From contig SVJA01000017.1 in the NCBI GenBank assembly GCA_015069195.1, positions 1 through 39,409 of the forward strand: 39,409 nt of DNA, read 5' to 3'. This DNA comes from Oscillospiraceae bacterium (GTDB lineage: Bacteria; Bacillota; Clostridia; UBA1212). Position numbers and translations under genes: made by a program. The notes beneath the pieces were generated by a model. The model made no database searches, was not told where the DNA came from, and saw only the letters and a list, made by a program, of their open reading frames with translations. Position 1 is the stretch's first letter, and each line of letters begins with the position of its first letter. Shown here in pieces: positions 1-6,667 of the stretch.

Positions 1-831
1 CCGGCAAATATTGCAACTTCTGTTTTAAAGCCGACAATGGACTCTTCAAAGACTATGCTTGCACATAAGAAGATTCCGCTTATCGTTGCAACAGGAGGTC
101 CCGGTGTTGTTACAACAGTACTTTCTTCAGGTAAGAGAGGTATTGGAGCCGGTGCAGGTAACCCGCCTGTAATCGTAGATGAGACAGCAGACATTCCGAA
201 AGCTGCAAGAGATATTGTTAACGGATGTACATTCGATAACAACCTCCCTTGTATCGCTGAAAAAGAAGTTGTTGCAGTTGAGTCTATCGCTGATGAGCTT
301 ATTTACCACATGGTTGAGAACGGTTGTTATATCGCTTCTCAGGCAGAATTGGAAAAACTCATTGCAACTGTTCTTACTCCTAAGGGATTGAACAGAAAGT
401 GCGTAGGTCGTGACGCTAAGACATTGATGTCGATGATCGGTGTAGAAGTTCCTTCTAATATTCGTTGTATTATCTTCGAGGGTGAAAAGGAACATCCGCT
501 TATCGCAGAAGAGCTTATGATGCCTATTCTCGGTATTGTAAGAGCTAAAGATATCGATGATGCTATCGAGAAAGCAGTATGGCTTGAGCACGGAAACAGA
601 CATTCCGCACATATGCATTCTAAGAATGTTGAAAATATCACAAAATTCGGTAAAGCTATTGACACAGCTATCTTCGTAAAGAACGCTCCGTCATATGCAG
701 CACTCGGATTCGGCGGTGAAGGCTACTGTACTTTCACAATCGCCAGCAGAACAGGTGAAGGTCTTACATCTGCTTCAACATTCACAAAGAGAAGACAGTG
801 TACAATGGCTGACAGCTTATGTGTAAGATAA
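1..831 (+). CDS. CoA-acylating aldehyde dehydrogenase of the microcompartment (PduP-like), 5' end missing
   Basis: The reading frame is open from the first base, so the N-terminus, including any encapsulation peptide, is outside the window; 276 residues remain. It belongs to the CoA-acylating aldehyde dehydrogenase family (PduP/EutE), which turns an aldehyde (propionaldehyde if the substrate is 1,2-propanediol) into acyl-CoA with NAD+. The visible part holds the ATGGPG and SSGKRGIGAGAGNPP segments of the nucleotide and CoA region and the catalytic cysteine in NNLPCIAEKE (TGT at 250-252). The C-terminus ends with the typical FTKRR...C stretch. It is the first visible gene of the shell operon and is followed 15 bases later by the alcohol dehydrogenase, behind a GAGAGGAG ribosome site. 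The acyl-CoA product would feed PduL at 3678-4313. The family call is firm; the exact substrate depends on the missing upstream signature enzyme. Confidence 0.93.
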   Translation, partial: PANIATSVLKPTMDSSKTMLAHKKIPLIVATGGPGVVTTVLSSGKRGIGAGAGNPPVIVDETADIPKAARDIVNGCTFDNNLPCIAEKEVVAVESIADELIYHMVENGCYIASQAELEKLIATVLTPKGLNRKCVGRDAKTLMSMIGVEVPSNIRCIIFEGEKEHPLIAEELMMPILGIVRAKDIDDAIEKAVWLEHGNRHSAHMHSKNVENITKFGKAIDTAIFVKNAPSYAALGFGGEGYCTFTIASRTGEGLTSASTFTKRRQCTMADSLCVR

Positions 832-846
832 GAGAGGAGTGAAAAT

Positions 847-2055
847 ATGAGTAATGCGAATATCGAAGAGATCGTCAGACAAGTTCTCGCATCTATGAAC
901 GGCGCTCCTGTTGCTTCAGCTGCTGCTCCCGCTTCAAACGGAGCTATTCCTGCTACAGCAAAAGTTGCTATGCTCACAGGTCTTGAGAAAGTTGAAATCA
1001 AAGAGTTCCCTATGCCTGAAGTCGGTGACGACGATATGCTCGTCAAGGTTGAAGGTTGCGGTATCTGCGGTACTGACGCTCACGAGTATAAGAGAGACCC
1101 GTTCGGTCTTATCCCTGTAGCACTCGGTCACGAGGGAACAGGTGAGATCGTAAAAATGGGTAAAAACGTTAAGGTTGACAGTGCCGGTAAGCCTGTTAAA
1201 GTCGGTGACAAGATCGTTACATGTATGATTTTCAAAGACAATCCGGCAATCACAATGTTCGACCTTAATAAGCAGAATGTAGGCGGTGCTGATGTTTACG
1301 GACTTCTTCCGGATGACGATGTACACCTTAACGGTTGGTTTGCTGACTACATTCTCATAAGAGGTAAGCTCGGTTCTACATTTTTCAATGTAAGTGACCT
1401 TGACCTCGAATCAAGAATTTTGATCGAGCCCTGTGCAGTTCTTATCCACGCAGTCGAGAGAGCTAAAACAACAGGTATCCTTAAGTTCAACAGCAAAGTT
1501 GTTGTTCAGGGATGCGGACCTATCGGTCTTATCTGTATCTCAGTTCTCAGAACAATGGGTATCGAGAACATCGTAGCAGTTGATGGAAACGCACAGCGTC
1601 TTGCATTTGCAAAGAAGATGGGTGCAACCAAGTCTGTTAACTTTATGGAGCACAAGGGTATTGAAGCTCTTGCAAAAGCTGTTGAAGATGCTTGCGGCGA
1701 CACACTTGCTGACTTTGCATTCCAGTGTACAGGTTCACCTGTAGCTCATGCAAATATTTACAAGTTCATCAGAAACGGCGGCGGACTTTGCGAACTCGGA
1801 TTCTTCATCAACGGCGGAGATGCTACTATCAACCCGCACTTTGATATCTGCTCTAAAGAAATCACAACAGTAGGTTCTTGGGTATACACTTTGAGAGACT
1901 ATGTTACAACATTTGATTTTCTTAAGAGAGCACAGGCTATCGGACTTCCGATGAAGGATTTGATAACACACAAATTCCCGCTCGAACAGATTAATGAAGC
2001 ATATGTTACAAACATTAAGCAAGAAGGTCTTAAGATTGCTATCATTAACAAATAA
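847..2055 (+). CDS. Zinc-dependent medium-chain alcohol dehydrogenase with N-terminal encapsulation peptide
   Basis: This 402-residue protein probably reduces the compartment aldehyde to alcohol and regenerates NAD+ inside the shell. Residues 1-19 form a short amphipathic helix (IEEIVRQVLASM), followed by an Ala/Pro-rich linker to about residue 38, the layout of a BMC encapsulation peptide. The medium-chain dehydrogenase fold follows: GCGICGTD gives the catalytic zinc cysteine (C74), GHEGTG gives H95-E96, and the Rossmann motif GCGPIG lies near residue 220. The four-cysteine structural zinc lobe of classical alcohol dehydrogenases is absent; the matching region (DNPAITMFDL...) has no cysteine cluster. 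The start is set by GAGAGGAG at 832-839. A zinc dehydrogenase in this position next to the aldehyde dehydrogenase is, from memory, typical of the fucose/rhamnose-type glycyl radical compartments. The true substrate (propanal, lactaldehyde or a ketone) cannot be read from sequence. Confidence 0.9.
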   Translation: MSNANIEEIVRQVLASMNGAPVASAAAPASNGAIPATAKVAMLTGLEKVEIKEFPMPEVGDDDMLVKVEGCGICGTDAHEYKRDPFGLIPVALGHEGTGEIVKMGKNVKVDSAGKPVKVGDKIVTCMIFKDNPAITMFDLNKQNVGGADVYGLLPDDDVHLNGWFADYILIRGKLGSTFFNVSDLDLESRILIEPCAVLIHAVERAKTTGILKFNSKVVVQGCGPIGLICISVLRTMGIENIVAVDGNAQRLAFAKKMGATKSVNFMEHKGIEALAKAVEDACGDTLADFAFQCTGSPVAHANIYKFIRNGGGLCELGFFINGGDATINPHFDICSKEITTVGSWVYTLRDYVTTFDFLKRAQAIGLPMKDLITHKFPLEQINEAYVTNIKQEGLKIAIINK

Positions 2056-2074
2056 TTTTTGAGGAGAGATTGTC

Positions 2075-2389
2075 ATGGCAGAAGCCGTAGGATTTATTGA
2101 GGTATATGGATTGGTTGCAGCATTTGTTGCCGGAGACGCCGGATGTAAGGCTGCCGATGTCAGAATGGAAGTTTTTGACAGAAACAAACCTGCAAAGGCC
2201 GATACGTTGCCTGTACCGCTTATCGTTTTAGTAAAGTTCCGTGGAAGCGTTGCTGCAGTAGAAGCGGCTCTCGAGGCTGCAAAAGATGCTGCAAACAATG
2301 TTACAGCAGTAATTTCAACACATGTTATTGCAAATCCGGAATCGGATACGGAAAAAATGCTCAAACTGAGCGGTCTGGATAAAAAGTAA
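2075..2389 (+). CDS. BMC-domain hexameric shell protein (BMC-H), 104 aa
   Basis: A single BMC domain covers nearly the whole protein: it opens with AVGFIEVYGLVAAFVAGDAGCKAADV and closes with STHVIANPESDTEKML. Such proteins assemble as hexamers that tile the flat facets of the compartment, with a central pore for metabolites. It differs from the other three BMC-H genes here by an insertion in the middle of the domain (around DRNKPAKADTLPVP, residues 38-51) before the LVKFRGSVAAVEAA strand-helix, so it is a distinct shell type rather than a recent copy. The ribosome site GAGGAGAG lies at 2061-2068 and the gap to the preceding dehydrogenase is only 19 bases, so they are co-transcribed. The fold is certain; pore selectivity is unknown. 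Confidence 0.92.
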   Translation: MAEAVGFIEVYGLVAAFVAGDAGCKAADVRMEVFDRNKPAKADTLPVPLIVLVKFRGSVAAVEAALEAAKDAANNVTAVISTHVIANPESDTEKMLKLSGLDKK

Positions 2390-2400
2390 GCATTTGCTTT

Positions 2401-2431
2401 TTGATAATCCTTTATATATTTATTTTATAAA
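2401..2431 (+). promoter_or_regulatory. possible internal promoter ahead of the major shell gene
   Basis: In an AT-rich gap of 77 bases between two shell genes there is TTGATA at 2401-2406 and TATAAA at 2426-2431, with 19 bases between; TTTATA at 2424-2429 would give 17. Such an element could raise expression of the abundant PduA-type shell protein that follows. AT-rich gaps produce such matches by chance, so this is tentative. Confidence 0.3.
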
Positions 2432-2466
2432 ATTTATTTATTTGATTTTAATTGGAGGTATTTATT

Positions 2467-2745
2467 ATGTCACAGGAAGCTTTAGGTATGATCGAAACCA
2501 GAGGTTTGGTTGCAGCAATCGAAGCTGCAGATGCTATGGTTAAAGCAGCAGAGGTTGTTCTCGTTGGAACTGAGAAAATCGGTTCAGGTTTGGTAAGCGT
2601 TATGGTACGCGGCGATGTAGGTGCTGTTAAGGCTGCTACAGAAGCTGGTGCTTCAGCTGCTACAAAACTCGGCGAGCTCGTAGCTGTTCATGTAATTCCG
2701 AGACCTCACACAGACGTTGAGAAAATTCTCCCTGTTATAAAATAA
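2467..2745 (+). CDS. BMC-H shell protein, PduA/EutM-like, 92 aa
   Basis: This is a compact single BMC-domain protein that forms facet hexamers. It starts [23 protein letters not shown] and ends [21 protein letters not shown], close to the canonical PduA/PduJ/EutM pattern. An upstream in-frame TTG at 2452 exists, but the ATG at 2467 is the better start: it is 6 bases after GGAGGTA (2454-2460), and the TTG would overlap that ribosome site. The protein differs from the shell core at 3266-3544 at only 11 of 92 positions by my alignment, so the two are a recent duplicate pair. It is probably the main facet protein. Pore preference cannot be told. Confidence 0.93.
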   Translation: MSQEALGMIETRGLVAAIEAADAMVKAAEVVLVGTEKIGSGLVSVMVRGDVGAVKAATEAGASAATKLGELVAVHVIPRPHTDVEKILPVIK

Positions 2746-2789
2746 TAGATCTTACATAGACTTATTATTTAACTGAGAGGAGTACAACA

Positions 2790-3077
2790 ATGAAATCATT
2801 AGGATTTATTGAAGTCTCTAGTGTTACAGGTGCGGTTGATGCTCTTGATATTATGTGCAAGACAGCTGATGTCGAGTTCGTTACTTGGGAACGAAAGTTA
2901 GGCGGAAGATTGGTAACCATAGTAGTTACCGGAAATGTATCCGCAGTAACACAAGCTGTTGAGGCTGCATTGGAAAAAGGTAAAGTAAAACCGTGTTCGC
3001 ATGCGGTTATTGCTAATCCCCATGAGGAAACAAAGCGCATCGTTGAGATCAGCGCAAGTAGACTCAAGAAAGTGTGA
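2790..3077 (+). CDS. BMC-H shell protein, divergent type, 95 aa
   Basis: One BMC domain is recognisable from [29 protein letters not shown] through [15 protein letters not shown]. It is clearly more divergent from the duplicate pair on either side of it, with a WERKLGG turn and a basic C-terminus (SASRLKKV), and may be a minor shell component with different pore properties. A ribosome site GAGAGGAG lies at 2774-2781. Its last codons overlap the possible GTG start (3074) of the next shell gene, so the two are likely translationally coupled. Confidence 0.9.
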   Translation: MKSLGFIEVSSVTGAVDALDIMCKTADVEFVTWERKLGGRLVTIVVTGNVSAVTQAVEAALEKGKVKPCSHAVIANPHEETKRIVEISASRLKKV

Positions 3078-3082
3078 TTGAG

Positions 3083-3544
3083 ATGGCAGAGACTAAGAAA
3101 CCAAAAACAACTACTGCACCCAAGAGTGGTGCAAAGGCGGCTTCTTCGAAGTCAGCTAAAAAAATCAATTCAGTGGCAGCGTCCATCGCTGCTGCTGCAG
3201 ATAAAAAATCCGTGAAAACGGAAACTACTGAAAAAGTTACTACAACTATTAAGGAGGAAAAGAAAATGGTTCAGCAGGCTTTAGGTATGGTTGAAACAAG
3301 AGGTTTGGTTGCAGCAATCGAAGCTGCAGACGCTATGTGCAAAGCAGCTAACGTTGAGTTGGTTGGCACAGAGAAAATCGGTTCCGGTTTGGTAAGCGTT
3401 ATGGTTAGAGGCGACGTTGGCGCTGTTAAGTCAGCTACAGAGGCTGGTTCATCAGCAGCTTCAAAGCTCGGTGAGCTCGTTGCTGTTCACGTAATCCCGA
3501 GACCTCATACAGATGTTGAGAAAATTCTTCCCTCATTGAAGTAA
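3083..3544 (+). CDS. BMC-H shell protein with Lys/Ala/Thr-rich N-terminal extension
   Basis: Residues 1-61 (from ATG 3083) are low-complexity and strongly basic, beginning [19 protein letters not shown] and rich in Lys, Ala, Thr and Ser, reminiscent of histone-H1-like tails. The last 92 residues are a complete PduA/EutM-like BMC domain nearly identical to the protein at 2467-2745. A GTG at 3074 overlapping the previous stop is an alternative start. An internal ATG at 3266 (MVQQALGM) sits behind a near-perfect AAGGAGG at 3251-3257, so the same message may give a long and a short form. The long frame has no stops and keeps coding-like composition, but whether the extension is translated needs proof. 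In BMC-H hexamers the N-terminus usually lies near the concave face, so a tail could bind cargo, another shell tile or a polyanion; this is inference. Confidence 0.85.
   Translation: MAETKKPKTTTAPKSGAKAASSKSAKKINSVAASIAAAADKKSVKTETTEKVTTTIKEEKKMVQQALGMVETRGLVAAIEAADAMCKAANVELVGTEKIGSGLVSVMVRGDVGAVKSATEAGSSAASKLGELVAVHVIPRPHTDVEKILPSLK
3251..3268 (+). promoter_or_regulatory. strong internal ribosome binding site and alternative ATG
   Basis: AAGGAGG at 3251-3257 is followed 8 bases later by an in-frame ATG at 3266 that begins a normal 92-residue BMC-H. By contrast, only a weak purine stretch (AAGAAAG, ending at 3074) precedes the start at 3083. The short form may therefore be the main or an additional product. 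Confidence 0.65.
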
Positions 3545-3552
3545 TTTTCTCG

Positions 3553-3625
3553 TTTCACAGCTTTTGTGAAATAATTTATGATAATGCATAACCGCCGCTT
3601 TCGGGCGGCGGTGACATCGCATTAT
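3553..3625 (+). other. two intercistronic RNA hairpins
   Basis: The gap between the last BMC-H gene and pduL holds a 7-bp stem (TTTCACA 3553-3559 with TGTGAAA 3565-3571) and then a two-tier structure. The lower stem is ATAATGC 3581-3587 with GCATTAT 3619-3625; the upper stem is ACCGCCGC 3591-3598 with GCGGCGGT 3605-3612. No run of T follows, so this is not a standard terminator. It may protect or process the message and set shell-to-enzyme ratios. Confidence 0.65.
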
Positions 3626-3677
3626 TTACCGGATCGTAAGATTTGGTGTTATTTAATTATTTAGCAGGTGATTTATT

Positions 3678-4313
3678 ATGGATAGATCTGTTGAGGATAT
3701 TACGAAGATTGTCTTGGGCATTCTTGAAAAAGAAAAAGATACAGGATTTGCCGTTCCGGTAGGTGTATCAGCAAGACATATTCATTTAACTCAGGAACAT
3801 GTTGAGACTCTCTTTGGTAAGGGATATCAGCTTACAAAGAAAAAAGAGCTTATGGGCGGTCAGTTCGCTTCTAATGAGCTTGTTACAATCGTAGGTGTTA
3901 AACTTCGTGCGATTGAAAATGTCAGAGTTCTCGGTCCTGTAAGAAGTAAATCACAGGTTGAGATTTCTCAGACTGACGCTGTTAAACTCGGTGTAAGAGC
4001 TCCTATAAGACTTTCGGGACAGCTCAAAGAATCTGCGCCTATCGCAGTTGTAGGTCCTAAAGGTGTTGTATATCTTGACGAAGGCTGTATTATTGCAGAG
4101 CGTCATATACATATGAGCCCAAGAGATGCACAGGTTGCAGGCGTCAATGATAAGGATGTTGTATCTGTTAAGTTCAATAACGAGCGCGGTACAATGTTCA
4201 ATAACGTAACAATTCGTGTTGACGAGACATTTACTCTTGAAATGCACATTGATACAGACGAAGCTAATGCTTCAAAAATTAAGACCGGAGATATCGGTGT
4301 TATTGTAAAGTGA
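3678..4313 (+). CDS. pduL: PduL-type phosphate propanoyltransferase
   Basis: This 211-residue protein converts acyl-CoA plus phosphate to acyl-phosphate and free CoA inside the compartment, recycling CoA for the aldehyde dehydrogenase and allowing later ATP formation by a kinase. It shows the PduL two-barrel signature: SARHIHLTQEH with H34 and H36, ERHIHMSPRDA with H143 and H145, and a late LEMHIDTDEANA with H190; histidines of this type hold the two zinc ions in known PduL structures. Residues 1-20 (SVEDITKIVLGILEKEK) form a helix resembling an encapsulation peptide and the N-terminus of the dehydrogenase at 847-2055. The start follows GCAGGTG at 3664-3670. It is flanked by shell genes and bordered on both sides by hairpin-rich gaps. 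Length matches the family. Confidence 0.95.
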   Translation: MDRSVEDITKIVLGILEKEKDTGFAVPVGVSARHIHLTQEHVETLFGKGYQLTKKKELMGGQFASNELVTIVGVKLRAIENVRVLGPVRSKSQVEISQTDAVKLGVRAPIRLSGQLKESAPIAVVGPKGVVYLDEGCIIAERHIHMSPRDAQVAGVNDKDVVSVKFNNERGTMFNNVTIRVDETFTLEMHIDTDEANASKIKTGDIGVIVK

Positions 4314-4318
4314 TTTTT

Positions 4319-4371
4319 GTTGCTTATAACGGGCCGTCATGATTAATTTCGTGGCAGCCCTTTGGGGCAAC
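4319..4371 (+). other. long intercistronic hairpin between pduL and the vertex gene
   Basis: An inner stem of 12 positions pairs 4331-4342 (GGGCCGTCATGA) with 4349-4360 (TCGTGGCAGCCC), with one mismatch and some G-U pairs. An outer stem pairs GTTGC 4319-4323 with GCAAC 4367-4371. No T-tract follows. It is the second such element in this operon and precedes the vertex protein, which is needed in very few copies, so partial termination or altered mRNA decay would make sense. Confidence 0.6.
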
Positions 4372-4427
4372 TATTAAAGGTTGAAAATAATTCATTAGTT
4401 GATAAATATATTCAATAGGGTGATATT

Positions 4428-4694
4428 GTGATTATAGGAAAAGTTGTAGGCAGTATTGTTGCCACAAGAAAAAATGAAAACCTTATCGGAAGCAAATTTA
4501 TGATTGTAGAGCCGCTTAAGAGTATGGACTGCAATTCAAACAGAATCGTTGCCGTTGATAATGTTGGCGCAGGTATCGGTGAAATCGTACTTGTTGCTCA
4601 GGGCAGTGCTGCACGCATAGGTTGCGGTATTGATTCATCACCGGTTGACGCAGCTATCGTTGGTATAGTTGATGACGGAGCAGGATTACAATAA
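4428..4694 (+). CDS. BMC vertex protein (EutN/CcmL-like pentamer)
   Basis: This 88-residue protein has the EutN/CcmL fold signature: GKVVGSIVATRKNENLIGSKFMIVEPL at the start, AVDNVGAGIGEIVLVAQGSAAR in the middle and a C-terminal DAAIVGIVDDG. Such proteins form pentamers that cap the twelve vertices of the icosahedral shell. The start is GTG at 4428 behind AGGGTGA (4417-4423); no better start exists. A GTG start and the hairpin upstream fit a low-copy subunit. The gene lies between pduL and the PduS-like gene, the usual context. Confidence 0.93.
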   Translation: MIIGKVVGSIVATRKNENLIGSKFMIVEPLKSMDCNSNRIVAVDNVGAGIGEIVLVAQGSAARIGCGIDSSPVDAAIVGIVDDGAGLQ

Positions 4695-4731
4695 AAGTTT
4701 ATATATAGTTTGATAAAAGTAGGTGTATTTT

Positions 4732-6057
4732 ATGAAAATGGAAGAACTTACGAAAGTCTTGCGTGAGGCAGGCGTTGTCGGTGCAGGCGGTGCCGGATTT
4801 CCTTCTTATGCAAAACTCAACAAAGCAGCAGATACAATTATATTGAACTGCGCTGAGTGTGAGCCTCTTCTGAAGCTTCACAGACAGGTGCTTGAAAAGT
4901 ATGCTTTTGAAATAATGACAGCGCTTGATATAGTTGCGGATGCTTGTGAAGTAAACCGCGTTATCATTGCTGTAAAAGGTTCTTACAAAGGTGCAATTGA
5001 TGCGGTCAATGCTCATCTTGATTCTTTCAAAAAAATAGAAATAGGTCTTTTGCCTGAGATTTATCCGGCCGGTGACGAGGTTATAACTATTTACGAGACT
5101 ACAGGTCGTGTAGTTCCTCCGGGAAGTATTCCGATCTCAGTAGGCGTTATTGTTTATAATGTTGAGACAATGCTCAACGCATACAACGCTGTAAAAAAGT
5201 CAGAACCCGTTACTGAAAAGTACATTACTGTTGCAGGAGAAGTTAAAAATCCTATTACGGTAAAGGTTCCTCTCGGAACTCGTTTTGACGAGGTTATTGC
5301 CTTAGCAGGCGGTACGACCACAGACGACTATGTGATAATAAACGGCGGCCCAATGACCGGCCCGAAAGCAAATATATTTGATACTGTCACAAAGACAACA
5401 AATGCATTGCTTATTCTTCCTTCAAATTCTTTTGTTGCAGAGAAGAGAAAGCAGAATGTAAAAGTCGATGTAAACAGAGCAAAATCTGCTTGTTGCCAGT
5501 GCAGAATGTGTACGGATCTTTGCCCGAGAAATCTTTTGGGACATCCGATTGAGCCTCATGCATTTATGAATGCTTTGGCAAACAATTCAGCTTCTCAGGT
5601 TGATGCGGTTGTAAATACATTCTTCTGTTCACAGTGCGGTCTTTGCGAGATGTATTCATGTTTCCAGGGCTTGTCACCTAAAACCCTTATAGGTGTTGCT
5701 AAGGGCAATCTCCGCAAAAACGGTGTTCAGATTCCGAAGGTTGACGCAGCTCCCGTAGAGCCTAAGAGAGACTACAGAAGAGTTGCTATGAAGCGTCTTA
5801 CTGCAAGACTCGGTCTTACACAGTACAATCTTCCCGCACCTCTTGACGAGTCAGCTGTTAAACCTGCTATGGTCAAAATCAAACTTTCACAGCATATCGG
5901 TGCTCCGTGTGCAGTAAAAGTAAGTGTCGGTGATAAGGTTGTTAGGGGACAGGTTATCGGTTGTACAGATGCTGATAAACTCGGTGTTTGCATACATTCA
6001 TCGATAGACGGAATTGTTTCCGATATCAATGATCAGTTTGTTACTATAAAAGCTTGA
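4732..6057 (+). CDS. PduS/RnfC-like flavin and iron-sulfur electron-transfer protein
   Basis: This 441-residue protein belongs to the PduS branch of the RnfC/Nqo1 family, which moves electrons between NADH, flavin and Fe-S centres in microcompartments. Near the N-terminus GVVGAGGAGFPSYAKL is the glycine-rich FMN/NADH segment, followed by ILNCAECEP; an SLBB-like region follows in the middle. Two [4Fe-4S] motifs come next: CCQCRMCTDLCPR (5490-5530 region) and CSQCGLCEMYSC (5627-5662 region). The C-terminal part (residues about 380-441) is the RnfC-type hybrid domain, with GAPCAVKVSVGDKVVRGQVIG. ATG 4732 is preferred over GTG 4723 because AGTAGGTG lies just ahead of it. It stands immediately before the PduT-like shell trimer, its expected partner. 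Whether it recycles cobalamin (as in Pdu) or another radical/redox cofactor depends on the missing signature enzyme. Confidence 0.92.
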   Translation: MKMEELTKVLREAGVVGAGGAGFPSYAKLNKAADTIILNCAECEPLLKLHRQVLEKYAFEIMTALDIVADACEVNRVIIAVKGSYKGAIDAVNAHLDSFKKIEIGLLPEIYPAGDEVITIYETTGRVVPPGSIPISVGVIVYNVETMLNAYNAVKKSEPVTEKYITVAGEVKNPITVKVPLGTRFDEVIALAGGTTTDDYVIINGGPMTGPKANIFDTVTKTTNALLILPSNSFVAEKRKQNVKVDVNRAKSACCQCRMCTDLCPRNLLGHPIEPHAFMNALANNSASQVDAVVNTFFCSQCGLCEMYSCFQGLSPKTLIGVAKGNLRKNGVQIPKVDAAPVEPKRDYRRVAMKRLTARLGLTQYNLPAPLDESAVKPAMVKIKLSQHIGAPCAVKVSVGDKVVRGQVIGCTDADKLGVCIHSSIDGIVSDINDQFVTIKA

Positions 6058-6075
6058 TGAAAGGATGTACTTCTC

Positions 6076-6624
6076 ATGGGTAAAGCGATAGGTTTAGTAG
6101 AATATAAAACAGTTGCAGCAGGTGTTTCCGCTGCTGACTTAATGATAAAAACTGCAGAAGTTTCTGTATTGGAGGCACATCCCGTATGTCCCGGCAAGTA
6201 CATTGTGCTTATATCTGGCGATTTGAGTGCTGTTCGCGCTGCTGTTGATGCTGCAAAGTCAAGATATACAACACAGCTCATCGACAGCTTCGTTCTCGGC
6301 AATCCTGATGAGTCGATTTTCGCTGCAATTTACGGAGCCGCTGAAATTTCCGATGCAAGAGCTCTCGGTGTTGTTGAAACATTCTCTGTTGCATCTGCGA
6401 TTGTTGCTGCGGATGCAGCTGCAAAAACAGCTGATGTTGAGCTTGTAGAGCTCAGACTTGCACGTGGTATGTGCGGCAAATCATATGCAATGCTTACAGG
6501 AGATGTTTCAGCCGTTACTGCTGCTGTTCAGAAAGCAGAGGCAGAGGCGGGCAGAATGGGTATGTTCCTTGACAGCTCTGTTATTGCAAATCCGGATAAG
6601 AGACTTTGGGATACAATCCTTTGA
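6076..6624 (+). CDS. PduT-like tandem-BMC shell protein with Fe-S cysteine
   Basis: This 182-residue protein has two BMC domains: domain 1 starts GKAIGLVEYKTVAAGVSAADL, and domain 2 starts ARALGVVETFSVASAIVAADA near residue 95. Tandem-BMC proteins form pseudohexameric trimers. In Salmonella PduT, Cys38 from each subunit binds a shared [4Fe-4S] cluster in the central pore; here residue 38 is also cysteine, in HPVCPGKYIV. That strongly suggests a redox-active shell tile passing electrons to or from the PduS-like protein encoded 18 bases upstream. AAAGGA at 6060-6065 supports the start. No frameshift or truncation is visible. Confidence 0.94.
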   Translation: MGKAIGLVEYKTVAAGVSAADLMIKTAEVSVLEAHPVCPGKYIVLISGDLSAVRAAVDAAKSRYTTQLIDSFVLGNPDESIFAAIYGAAEISDARALGVVETFSVASAIVAADAAAKTADVELVELRLARGMCGKSYAMLTGDVSAVTAAVQKAEAEAGRMGMFLDSSVIANPDKRLWDTIL

Positions 6625-6667
6625 TTTATTCAAAGGCGTTGCTTTGTAGTTTTGAAAGGATTTTGCA

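Noticed and set aside
127-618. Open frame on the minus strand inside the aldehyde dehydrogenase gene
   Set aside because: It lies entirely within a well-recognised gene, has no ribosome site and shows no family-like features; it is a shadow of codon use on the other strand.
1735-2364. 209-codon minus-strand frame across the dehydrogenase/shell junction
   Set aside because: It spans two real genes and their intergenic ribosome site; composition is Ser/Ala-rich as expected for an antisense of BMC genes.
3553-3625. Hairpins before pduL as a transcription terminator
   Set aside because: No T-tract follows either stem and pduL has no convincing promoter of its own, so the operon most likely continues through.
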